Assembly: GCF_004337985.1 (NCBI RefSeq)
Contig: NC_043744.1
Span: 4,990,312-5,054,311 of the forward strand
Direction of reading: 5' to 3'
DNA length: 64,000 nucleotides
DNA from: Pyricularia pennisetigena
Taxonomy: Eukaryota > Ascomycota > Sordariomycetes > Magnaporthales > Pyriculariaceae
Part shown: positions 35,861 to 45,970 of the stretch, in pieces
Layout: each line of letters starts with the position of its first letter
Numbering within the stretch: position 1 is the stretch's first letter
Translations under genes and position numbers: made by a program
Notes under the pieces: generated by a model
What the model was told of the DNA's origin: nothing
Databases searched by the model: none
What the model saw: only the letters and a program-made list of their open reading frames with translations

Positions 35861-38800
35861 CTTTCGTCCCACATTGGAGCACTCAACTCTCAATTTCGCT
35901 TCTGGTTACTGCGAGAAAAGCAGTGGGAAAATGTGCACAGGCCACACCAAACCTCGAGCCCCATCCAGCGTTCCCGACAACAAATCTCAAGGGGATCGGG
36001 TTCCGAAGTTCCAGCGATGCAGCCAAGCCGGACTTGCAAAAGGGTTTCCCAACCATCTGGACCACTTTGTCCGACAGCCGCTTAGTCTTTAGATGGAGAT
36101 TCCACCAAGCCAGGAAATGAGCACAAGCTCCGTCTTGGAATTTGGCAGTCTCCTGTTTGTCGGAATGTTCTCCAGGCCCCCAGCCGTCAAGGGAAGAGAT
36201 TTCAGCGGTCAAGAAAATGAATCATCGCGTAAGCAATGCCTAGCTGCTATTACGAAGAATTTACGCGAGGAAATGAAAAGAGAGGGGGGCCAAATAGGTA
36301 CATATCCGAAAGCAACAATTACTGAATCAAGATAATTTCAAGACTGTCCGAGACCCTCCGTTTCTACCCGCTTACGGGCAAATTTTTTTTTTTTTTTTTT
36401 TTTACCATTTGTTGCGGTCAAGTCATGGCTCATTCTCGATCAGATTGGACCCTTCATATAATCGGGGGCCCGTCGGCCAAAAGGGTCAAGAGACGTGAGC
36501 ATATCCTGGCAAGCCAGAAGATTCGGTCCTACGATTCCAGTCATGTTCGACCAACAGGGAGGGCACACGACAGTACAGAAGAAGACAAAAACTAGGATTT
36601 TGCCTTCAGCCGCTTGTTCGTTATAAACAAAAAGCCTCAGCCATTTTTTTGCATTTTGCCTCCGGTTCATATCCAATCGCTGGGCTTCCCGTCATGCCTT
36701 ACGTACGCTGTGATGTTAGCTACAGTCGGGAGAAGCCTGAGGATGACTGATGATTTAAAAAACGCCACGCTTAGAATCATCTACTCAGCCGTCGCTCAAA
36801 GCAAGAATTGTAATGATCTCATTTGCCCAGAAACCATCCGCTTTCTTTGTTTCTGCCTTATTGAAAAACATTTGCCAAGACCGTTTTAACCGAAGTCTAC
36901 CACAGCTCATCGTTTGTATATATCGCACAAATGCTCAATAGTGTTTCTGCCAAGCCATTACACAAACAGCTGCCGCCGCAAAAACGGTGCTCGGAAGTCA
37001 TAGAGAAGACGGTGTGCAGACAGACTGCTCGGTGGTGGGTGGCTTGCAGACCTTGCAGATCCTGCACATCACTCACGGTCGCCTCTACTACTCATCCTTC
37101 CATCTCAAACATGAAGCTTGGAAGCATGCACGCACAGGCGCTTGTACACTCCCTGCCAATCGAAACTGCAGGTATATTTGGCTGGGTAAGGTGCGTATAC
37201 TTTGGTTTGCGTAGAGAGCAGTAGTGTAAGTGAGGTACCGGGACTAAGGATGGAGCACATGCATTGCATTCGTGGGGTTCCATTGCATTGAGGAGGGTGG
37301 CTGGCTAGCTGCGTTGCTCACAAGGCAGGGCAAGGGAGGGGGGGAGCGCAGCGCAGCGCAGCACTGCTAGCACAGCTTGCTTTTTCTCTCTTGTGGGTTT
37401 TGCTTTTCCATGTTCAAGCCATATTTCACTGTTTGGCACCTGCTCGCGAGCATGAAAATGCCACCCCCATCACGACTCGTTAGCGATCCAGGAAGCACCG
37501 TTTTCCGGTTTCTGATCTAAAAACGACGCGATTGGCGCAAAACCCTCCGATTTACTCTCATAGTTGTATCCACATTGCAAATGCACTGAGAGAAGAGCCC
37601 TTTCCGCTCGATCCTTTTGTTTGTCGCTTGCCTTTTAGCCGACTGCATGAGATGCCCCTACCTGTATACAAATCACACCTTATTACTGTTTATGGCTTGC
37701 AGGCGCTGTGCTGTGTCACACAAATATTCAGCAGTACCATCAGCACCACACGCTAACGCAGCGTCCACCTCCTCCGGAACAGCCCCGCGACTTGCCGGTT
37801 GTACAGCAGGAGTAGCGGCTAACCAATTGACCTTGGGGTTGTTTGGGGATGTTTTTTTTTGTTGACACGTGCTGGCTGCTTGTGCTCAAACGCGCTCAGA
37901 AGGCCCTTCGAAGGCCTCGTCGAAGCGTCCATTGGGCACTCACTACGTGGGGGGGCTTAGGTGAATGGGATAGAAGATAGTAGGCAATCTTGCTTCTTTT
38001 TGGTGCGCCCGTTGCTAGTCACGCACTGGCAGCGTGACCATGATCGGCACCGTCACCGCGCAGCAATTTGCTCCTTGTTTCCATGGCTTTTGATGGCTTC
38101 AAACTTGTCGAGTTGGGCCTAGTCTCGTATGCATGTCTCCTCTCCATGGTGAGACTTGCAAATGACAAAGTAGATGCAGCTGTCTCTTTTCCTTTCCTTG
38201 CTCTGGTTCCTTCCTATTTCTGTCGCCATTCAAAACAAACGACCGAGCTTGGTTGGTTGGCCAGGCGGACCTTCCTCTCCATTTACGCGGGCAGTCTCAA
38301 GTTCGGTCATCCATTGGCCGTCCCCCCACAGTTAGATTGCAAATCGTCGTGACCGCTGGATGCCAATGCACCAATCCTCGACCGCCCCTGTCCCCCTATC
38401 TCAGCTGTCTCAAAGGGGGCCACGCGGCTTGCAGTCAAATGTCAACTTTGGGGTTTGGGTGAAGTGCAAGCAAACCACCCCGAGAAGGGAGGTAAATCCG
38501 CAAATGAATGAATACCCAATTTCCTGCAGAGCACCCCCACGTTTCCCTGCGGCAACAATCGTCGCAGGGGAACACGTGTTGACGATGACCTTGGAAAACC
38601 CCGCATTCTGATTGCTGCATGTTGTTTTGTTCTTACTTCCTTGTTCCATACAAAGCAAGGGCAGAGGATTTCTTCTAAGGAGAGCAGTCCTTCCATTGTG
38701 GAGGCGCAATGCGGAGGGCATCCTCAGACGCAAGCGAGTGGGCGCACAGGTAAGGTATTGGTGCTCACCCCCAAAGTATTAACCTTTTGGTAGTATCTCA

Positions 38801-39711
38801 TGCCGCAGGGCAGTAGCAGATGGGGTTTTGGAAGGTGGTCGAAAGACGCATATTCTGGTTCCGAGGTCTAGAGAAGACGCAATCATTAAACACCGAAAGA
38901 TCAACATACGCCTAGAAACCACAACGAGCATGCACCGATGCACTGTTACAAAAGTAGGATGCAGAAAAGAGTCAAAAGACCCCCTCTTGCGAAACACCAT
39001 TTTCGCCTGCACGAATGTTTGTATAACGATTGGATGGCACAAGTGGCGCGAAGGCGTTCAGCAGGAAAATAGGGATTTCGGCACTTTAGTTGCTACTCGT
39101 CGGAGCGGTGAAGACAGGATGACAGTCGACGGTGGAGGCGGAGGCGGAGGCAGGGAGCTCTGTGTTGGATCGGTTCTTTTTCCCGAGCTTTTCTTCTTTG
39201 CCTGTGCCCTTTTTTCTTTTTCTTTTTTTTTTCTTCTCAATCGGACCGTTTTGCATGTCGCAAACGGAGGCCGCAGCGAGTCGTTACATTGCAGCAAAAA
39301 AAATGGGAGCTTCAATCCAACGATCCCGCCGTCGGACTTTGGTGATCCATCGGCTTCATCCAGTAGTAGTAAGCATTGGGGCTGCCACCTCATCTCATCT
39401 GTGCTGCCTTGACGCTGTCCGTCGGCCTAGCCAGCCACCCTCGGTCCAAGGCTCTCAAATTGGCGGTCTGCAGTACGATCTATTTTCTTGCCTGGCTACT
39501 ATTCCGAACAATTGTGCAGTAGATTAGTGCTCTACCAGCAGCAGGCAACTTTTGTTCCCGAGAACCGGCGAGGAATCTATTTCCACCGCTAGTGTGCCAT
39601 ATAAGCAAGCCTGTGTTTCCCTGACTAGTCTTAGGGGCGGATGTGATTATTCCTAGAGTGACAGGGTCAACTACGTCCTTGGCACCGCCTCTGCTCGGGA
39701 TGGCCAGCACA

Positions 39712-39903
39712 CTACTGCGTATACCTAGCACTCCGTAGTATTTCAGTATGTATGGCAGATTTCGGACTTTTTAGTTTGCAAAAATAGTCGGTGGCCCCAT
39801 TGTCAACCAGGGCTTGGATTAGCGACTGGCGATCGCTTGCAAACGGTTTCAGCCCCAGACCAAGAGTCGAACTCTTCTTTTCCACGCCCCACTCAAAAGT
39901 CAA
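39712..39903 (-). pseudogene. Possible fragment of a retroelement aspartic protease
   Basis: A 63-codon open stretch contains QALVDNGATDYF, which resembles the ALVDSGAT active-site strand of gypsy/copia-type retroelement proteases. There is no second half of the protease, no reverse transcriptase and no clear long terminal repeat nearby. If real, it is a short relic. The match rests on about 10 residues, so it could be chance. Confidence 0.22.
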
Positions 39904-41012
39904 GATCGATCAGCTGTACGTTCCTCAAAGTAATACCATACCAGCTACGCCCGCCAGGGTGCTCCTGTCAAAGTTCTCAGTTGCCAAAAGTAGTAAAAGA
40001 GAATGAAAGTATGGTCGGTTTTTGAGGCATTCCCGAGGGCATACTGGGAAGGGCCGCCACTGAAAGCTTACTCGGCTTTTTGCATCTTGGCGCCGGGCCT
40101 TGGCGATGGCTGCCAATCGTCTGATGTGCGACGACATCTATTTGTGGGATTCTATTCCCGAAATATGGACCCTGAAATCCCCAAAATGTCGCAGTGCAAC
40201 TTGCTTCTTCGGTTCGTATCTTTTATCATGGCACGGTTTGTTATTGTTTTGCGTTCGGCTACAGCCTTGGCTCAAAAGGCATCCCGGCGGGAATGCAAGC
40301 CTCTGCGCAAGGTGGTGCATGAACATGTCTGACTTAACGATGGTCAATTGACAGGTAGATCGACTACTTACTTGGCATGTCTGTTTTGGCGGCAAACCTT
40401 TGGACGCTGGGCTGCCTTGGCTTTATTTTATTTCATTGTTTGTCCTTGCTTTTTTATTCCTAGCCGCCGTGCCCGCCTGGCCGGAATTGCTAGCATCAGA
40501 AATTCTCGTGACATGTCCTTTGGTTTGATTTGCCATCTGGTTGTTGTTGTGCCTTGTTGGCAAAGTCCTTGGACCATGGTAACCACCTCATCTATGATGA
40601 GATGGCGTCGCCCCTGTGGGGGAATAAAAGTTGGACTGACGAAGCGGTCACACAGATGCTCACTGTGCAGGACTATGAAGCAAGGCGCACATGAGGATGG
40701 ACATGCAAGTAAAGTACAGGGTAAGTTCAGTGACGATCTGATATGTCATCAAAGTCTACGGGCATGTGCACGGCCACACAGTAATACGCAAGCCTCAAAT
40801 GAATGCGCCTCATATAAGGTGATGCTCTCAGGCTTGGCAGAGTAAGTCGTCAGCAAATCTCGTGATCAGTCACGTGGTGAGATTGACGCTCGGCCCGGCA
40901 AATTGCGAAAGCTTTCGTCGATGGTCCAACGACGTGCCCGCAAATACGGTACACGACTGCAAACAAAGTCGACGCATCAACGCCCGCCAGTCAATTGACC
41001 GCCGACACCACC

Positions 41013-41913
41013 ATGAACTCCCTTCGCGTCGCCAGAACAGTCCTCAGGGCCCGTCCGGCCGCCATCCGGGCCCCTCTGCAGAGGAGAGGGTACGCCGAGG
41101 CCGTTGCCGACAAGGTGCGTTCGTGTTTTTACCCTTCGGAGAGCTTCGGGGAGCTGTTGTATTTTTTCTGCGCCACGATTTGTATTGAGCTCAACGATGT
41201 TTACTAACATTTGTCAATGTCAAATGCAATATAGATTAAGCTGAGCTTGTCGCTTCCTCACCAGGTATGAAAGATTGGAGGCAGCTCGTCCGCGTTTTGA
41301 TTTCGATTAAACAAAAAGTTCCCCCCGGAATATCTCGGACATGGAAACCTCGCAGCGCATGATGGGAAGCTAATCGCCGCAACAAACCCCATCAATACAG
41401 TCTATCTACAAATCCCAGGATGTTGTGCAGGTCAACATCCCCGCCGAGTCGGGTGAGATGGGTGTCCTCGCGAACCACGTTCCCTCAATTGAGCAGCTGA
41501 AGCCTGGTCTGGTTGAGATTGTTGAGGAGAGCGGCAGCAAGCAGTTCTTCCGTATGTGGACCACTGAAACACCCAAAGCTACGATACGTCAATTGAAAGA
41601 GCCTGTGATTAACAAGACATGATCACTACAGTTGCCGGAGGATTCGCCGTCGTCCAGCCCAACTCCAGCATGAGCATCAACGCCACTGAGGGCTTCCCTC
41701 TTGAGGACTTCAGCGCCGAGGCCGTCAAGGCACAGATCGCCGAGGCCACCAAGGTTGCGAACGGTAACGGAAGCGAGCAGGACATTGCTGAGGCTAAGAT
41801 TGAGCTGGAGGTAAGAAATGCCCTGCATACCAACTTTTGGTAATATGATGGCCCGAGTTGCTGACGTTTTGTCGATATAGGTTCTGGAGAGTCTTCAGGC
41901 TGTGCTCAAATAG
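41013..41913 (+). CDS. ATP16: ATP synthase F1 subunit delta, mitochondrial
   Basis: Central-stalk subunit of F1Fo ATP synthase (bacterial epsilon homologue), in the matrix at the foot of the gamma subunit. Exons 41013-41114, 41235-41264 (30 nt), 41401-41551, 41632-41810 and 41881-41913 (33 nt), joined to 164 aa, the normal size for fungi. The presequence MNSLRVARTVLRARPAAIRAPLQRRGYAE is Arg-rich and free of acidic residues until cleavage, as expected for mitochondrial import. The mature part reads IKLSLSLPHQ-SIYKSQDVVQVNIPAESGEMGVLANHVPSIEQLKPG, then LAGGFAVVQPNSSMSINATEGFPLEDFS, and ends VLESLQAVLK. The beta-sandwich and two C-terminal helices are complete. Five exons over 0.9 kb is dense intron use, but every junction is GT-AG and in frame. 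Confidence 0.95.
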
Positions 41914-42499
41914 ACTGGTTTTATAGACGTCCCACGGATTGTCGTTGTAACATACTGCGAATAGCAAAAAAGACTCGTTTGTTATCGTTACCATCGCCGC
42001 AGAACCACAGATCATGGCGCTGTTGCTTGCTTGTCAGAATTTATTCAATATAATTCCTCCATGTCGGCACTCTGTTCCCATCAGCGTGCAATTGCCTCGC
42101 GCAGCGCTGCATGTTCCAGACTAGAAAGCTATTCTGGATATGCACAGATCGATGATTCCGACTTCGGAGTCTTTGATGGATTTGGGGAGGAACTCGAATT
42201 CAAGGCCTATTACTTTTCGCAGGTCGCTACTACCCTGAAGCTAATGCAGGGGCAAACAGGAAGGTGCAATCATGATGCCAACAATTTAGTACAGCTTCTG
42301 CAAGTCAATGAAGGCAGCTGGTGTTTGACGAGCTTCCCGAGTGCCCGGACAGCAACCATTACTCTCACCAATGCTTACTCCACAGCTTCTTTACTTCGAC
42401 ATTCTTGACTTTCAACCCCTACATCGATATTGGCGCTTTACATGCTGAGCTTGGCAGACAAGATCCAACCGAACTCACCGCAGCTTACTGACAAGACTC
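41914..42499. other. Intergenic, ATP16 downstream / zinc-finger gene upstream
   Basis: About 590 nt between two plus-strand genes. One continuous short frame (42031-42408) has no recognisable protein features. No RNA gene seen. Confidence 0.5.
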
Positions 42500-44452
42500 A
42501 TGGCGACAGCAAAACCACGGATCTGCCACATCTGCCGCGCCATCACATCTTCAAGGAGCTTGTGCCACTCGTGCGGTCACGCCCTATGTCCGACATGCAT
42601 CTGCGAGATCCCCAAAGACGCCGCAGACACTCAGAAAAACTTTGTCGCCATTGACTACGCGCACCCGGCCATGGAGGGCGGAGTTGAATATACAAGCCGC
42701 GACAGGACGCCACCTGACGAACCCACTGCTGTCGAATATGCCTCTACAGAGCGTTCTATACTCGCCAACACTGAGGATATTGAGTCACAAATCCCGGCGG
42801 GTGGTAGTGAACGCCTGGCGCCAAAGTTCTATTTCTTACCTTGGTTCAACTCCAAGAAACAGCTTGGCGGCAGCCTTTCCAACAACCCGTTTATCCTGGC
42901 TGACCAAAGGAAGGTTCGACCATCGGCGCAGGTCCAGTCGAAGCCTGGCATGAACGAGCGCGCCGCGATGTCCGAGTTGCGGCACATATCGAAATGGCAT
43001 GGCACCGACGCCGAACCGCGGGCGGAACCGCTGCGCAAGTACCAGCATAAGCACAACGAGGAGCATAAAGCTGAGAGTGATGATAAGGGGCGGAGGTCGT
43101 TTATTTTCGAAGCGACTGAGATTCGATCTAAGCTCCCATCGCCGTTCTATCCCATGGCACCTACACAGACGATGAAGCCGCGGCATGAGGAATGGGAATA
43201 CATTCAGGGCATCGGTGATGAAAACACAGCTGGCAGCAGTGGCATAGCTCCGGAGCCTGGTGTCAACAGGAGACCAGACAGTGAGCAGTCCCGGGAGATG
43301 CTGCTCAGAAAGACCTCGCGAGGGTTCGTACCTGTTGATTCCAGGTCACAGTCATACTGTAGTGTTGACGAACAACCGATTTTGAAGGCGGAAGAAGCCA
43401 TGGCGATTCACACGCCGGGAAGTGAGATGTTACTGACAGAGAAGGCTGGTAAACTTGCCGGAGCTGCCAACGTCATGTCCATTATCGAAGGTAACACTGC
43501 CCTCGAGTGGCTTCAGAGTGGAGATGATTATATAACAGATCCCTCGACGGTTAGGAGCTTCACCACAGCCTTCCAGACCCATCCCGATCCTAAATTTCTG
43601 GTAAAGCGCCATAGTCCCGCGTCGTCTGAAACCGGAACCCGTCGCGAGGTAGACAGCATCAGTATGCGGAGAAAGTCCAAGGGCCCGAGCCACCCGGACA
43701 CTTCTTTTGTACCTTCTATTGGCGTCCGTGGCCGTCAGGATACGCAGGCAACTATTCGATTCGCCGGTAAAGGCAAAGGCAAAGATGGGTTCGAGAGCTA
43801 TGGCGCCGAGCCGTCCTTGGTGAGCGCCCAGATGGGTCGCAAGCAGCATCTCCAGCAGGCGCGGGAACAAATCAATGCGCTGGGCCGGAGCTTCCAAGAA
43901 CTCCAACAGGCAATTCAACTGCGGGACAAAGAGGAGTCGGGAGGTTTTAATGAGATTTCGGACGAGAGTGGACGACGGACCTCGGAACAGATGCTTGAGA
44001 GGGGGCGGCTAACTCCTGCTGCATTGTACTCTCATTTTGGTCGAGGCAGACAAGTTTTAACTGATGAGATTGAGCCAGAGGAGCGGATTGCTGTAGTCAA
44101 GAATGGCATTGAGGAAGCCAGATTTGAGGAGCAGCTTGAGGCGACTCACCAACAGCAGCAACATCACATTATGGACAAGGCGACAGCGTTGGGACAGGAG
44201 GCAGATGATGCTTACTACGATAACAACCACGAGTGCATCTGGAAGTCACGCTACCTGGCGCTCAGGACCGAGATGCACCAGCTGCGGGAGATGATGTCAG
44301 AGAGGCAGTCCCTGTCGTCCAGTTCGGCCAAGGCTGTCGCCAGCGGGATTGAGGATACGGATAGTAACTTTGGGTTGGAGGGTCTGACCATTGTCATGCA
44401 CTTGAAAGGGAAAGATGACCTGGTTATCAAAACAGACCTAAGGGAGAGATGA
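42500..44452 (+). CDS. Uncharacterised protein with N-terminal cysteine-rich zinc-finger motif
   Basis: Single exon, 650 aa. The first 36 residues hold a Cys/His cluster, CHICRA...CHSCGHALCPTCIC (C9, C12, C22, C25, H27, C30, C33, C35), that could bind one or two zinc ions in a RING- or ribbon-like way. The rest is polar and largely disordered, with repeated Ser/Glu/Lys segments. There is a Gln-rich helical part (GRKQHLQQAREQINALGRSFQELQQAI) and, near the end, the more ordered HECIWKSRYLALRTEMHQLREMMSE. The protein ends with GLEGLTIVMHLKGKDDLVIKTDL, a compact conserved-looking beta-rich tail. No signal peptide or membrane segment. I recognise the layout as a fungal hypothetical type but know no function; regulatory or scaffold roles are only guesses. 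Confidence 0.75.
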   Translation: MATAKPRICHICRAITSSRSLCHSCGHALCPTCICEIPKDAADTQKNFVAIDYAHPAMEGGVEYTSRDRTPPDEPTAVEYASTERSILANTEDIESQIPAGGSERLAPKFYFLPWFNSKKQLGGSLSNNPFILADQRKVRPSAQVQSKPGMNERAAMSELRHISKWHGTDAEPRAEPLRKYQHKHNEEHKAESDDKGRRSFIFEATEIRSKLPSPFYPMAPTQTMKPRHEEWEYIQGIGDENTAGSSGIAPEPGVNRRPDSEQSREMLLRKTSRGFVPVDSRSQSYCSVDEQPILKAEEAMAIHTPGSEMLLTEKAGKLAGAANVMSIIEGNTALEWLQSGDDYITDPSTVRSFTTAFQTHPDPKFLVKRHSPASSETGTRREVDSISMRRKSKGPSHPDTSFVPSIGVRGRQDTQATIRFAGKGKGKDGFESYGAEPSLVSAQMGRKQHLQQAREQINALGRSFQELQQAIQLRDKEESGGFNEISDESGRRTSEQMLERGRLTPAALYSHFGRGRQVLTDEIEPEERIAVVKNGIEEARFEEQLEATHQQQQHHIMDKATALGQEADDAYYDNNHECIWKSRYLALRTEMHQLREMMSERQSLSSSSAKAVASGIEDTDSNFGLEGLTIVMHLKGKDDLVIKTDLRER

Positions 44453-44887
44453 TCATCATTCGCTTTAGAATTTTACATTGGAGTTGCTTATGGCTTAGCA
44501 ATTTGCTTCACTCATAATAATATAGTTCTGTTCCAAGGAAACAGATACTCTGATCCCGTATTATCGTTTCATCTCTCGTAATAGGGAGATATTAGACTTA
44601 GTAAGAGGATTATTATTCGAATCTTTTCTTAGACGTTCAGGAAAGGTCTTTTTTTCGTACCGTGTCTATTTGAGTTGCTGCATAGCTTCATAGGTCTAAT
44701 GGAGGTGATGTTATGCTCAATATGGATTATCTCTCATGAAAAGCCGTTGGCAGCCGCAAGAATCGCAAGTGTCAACCAGCATAATCTGTTTCCATCACTT
44801 TTGTAGAATGCTGCGGTCGAAGCGGGTCCTTCGACTACTCCTTCACTTCCGGACAGCTGCAAACAAATCAGTGCTGTCCACCAGACT
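44453..44887. other. Convergent intergenic region
   Basis: 3' regions of the zinc-finger gene (plus) and the CVNH gene (minus). AT-rich, nothing else seen. Confidence 0.6.
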
Positions 44888-45563
44888 TCAAAAACGCGAC
44901 TCCTTGCAAGTCCTGCACCTAGACTTGTTGGCTACGTGATCGTAGCAGCCCATGGCTCCGTTCTTGTTGAAAACGATATCATCTGCCCCAGGATATGGGT
45001 TAATAGAGATTCGGACCAAGCAAGAAAAGGAGGGCGACCATACCGAGTTCCACGTGGCTTTTGTCCTTCAGCTCACCGGATCCATCCGAGCACCTGCAAC
45101 TGAACCTGCCTTTCTCCGAGTTCTTGTCAAATTTGCATTCATGGCATGATCCGGAGAATTTCCCACTTGAGGTGTGGTTTTGGTCAGTTAGTGATGCTGA
45201 TGCTGTCGCTGTTAAAAGACATGATCAAATCAAAGACCACCCCAAACTCACTCGGATGCAAACGCCAGCCGACCTCCGTCGTTTGTGAGGCACCAATCGA
45301 GGTTCAGGCTGTTAGGGTCAGCAGTCGAATCGAAAACAAAAGCTTTCAACGAGTGAGAAGGAGAAGAGAGGTACTGCAGTGCCTTACGCGGAATAGTCAT
45401 AGCCGTAGATCTCGTGCTTTTCGTTGGTGCAAGTGGTGCCGAGGTATTTTTTGTCGTCGAGGCTGGCACCACCGAGGAAGCACGTCTTGGTGAAGCCGCC
45501 CTCTGCACTGACCATGGGGAAGAGGAGAGCCAAGGCGGCCATTCTGAGGATTGGAGGAAGCAT
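44888..45563 (-). CDS. Secreted cyanovirin-N homology (CVNH) lectin-like protein
   Basis: Four exons (minus): 45388-45563, 45252-45308, 45044-45165 and 44888-44982, with introns of 79, 86 and 61 nt, joined to 149 aa. Residues 1-20 (MLPPILRMAALALLFPMVSA) form a clear signal peptide. The rest is one CVNH fold made of two sequence repeats. The first is GFTKTCFLGGASL...YLGTTC...SALNLDWCLTNDGGRLAF. The second is GKFSGSCHECKF...GRFSCRCSDGSG...SHVELDDIVFNKNGAMGC. The paired 'LNLDxCLxNDGG' and 'VELDDIVFNKNGAM' segments are the family hallmark. Cysteine content suggests several disulfides, and the tail CRTCKESRF adds two more cysteines. CVNH proteins bind mannose-type glycans; here the ligand is unknown. 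No continuous frame covers the gene. A TATA-like element lies ~120 nt upstream. Confidence 0.87.
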
Positions 45564-45679
45564 TTTGATAACAGGTTAGGTTCTTTGCAAGAAGAGATTC
45601 GAGGCAAAGGAAACACGAGTGTATTTGCGAACAAAAACTGTAGGAGTAAGAGAGCTTTTTGTGAATAGTGGTGGTCTGG

Positions 45680-45687
45680 TATAAATA
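45680..45687 (-). promoter_or_regulatory. TATA-like element upstream of the CVNH gene
   Basis: TATTTATA on the minus strand, about 120 nt before the CVNH start codon. Position and sequence fit a TATA box, but one octamer is weak evidence. Confidence 0.4.
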
Positions 45688-45970
45688 CCTGTATACGGAA
45701 GAGACGTAAACTATGCCCTGAGGTCAAGGAGCACTGGTGGAGAATTTGATTTGTCTGATGCACTGAGTTCCTGCCACTCTTTAGACTTGTCCATCACTGG
45801 GACCATGCTCATTCTGTAAAACATCGGCCACGAAACAGTTGCTGGGGCGCAACTTCCTGGTTTGGTAGCACGAGTTCCATCCTCGGTACCTGCCTTATAC
45901 TGAATTCTGCCAGCCAGGTAGTGTAGTGTAATCCATTCGGCAATCCGCAATCACAAAACCACTCCTTCAC

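Larger units (their letters stand above)
34635..41012. other. Gene-poor region of about 6.4 kb
   Basis: No frame here looks like a conserved protein except one weak retroelement-like motif (separate entry). Contents: the promoter and long leader of the DUF2457-like gene at the left; A35 at 35824-35858; T21 at 36383-36403; GCGCA tandem copies near 37347-37368; many pyrimidine-rich blocks; and the ATP synthase delta promoter at the right. Base composition is mixed rather than strongly AT-rich, so it is not classic RIP-degraded repeat DNA. Confidence 0.5.

Noticed and set aside
45248..45763. 171-aa minus-strand frame over the CVNH locus
   Set aside because: It uses the wrong frame through exon 1 and reads through intron 1. 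Only a short piece coincides with exon 2 of the real gene.
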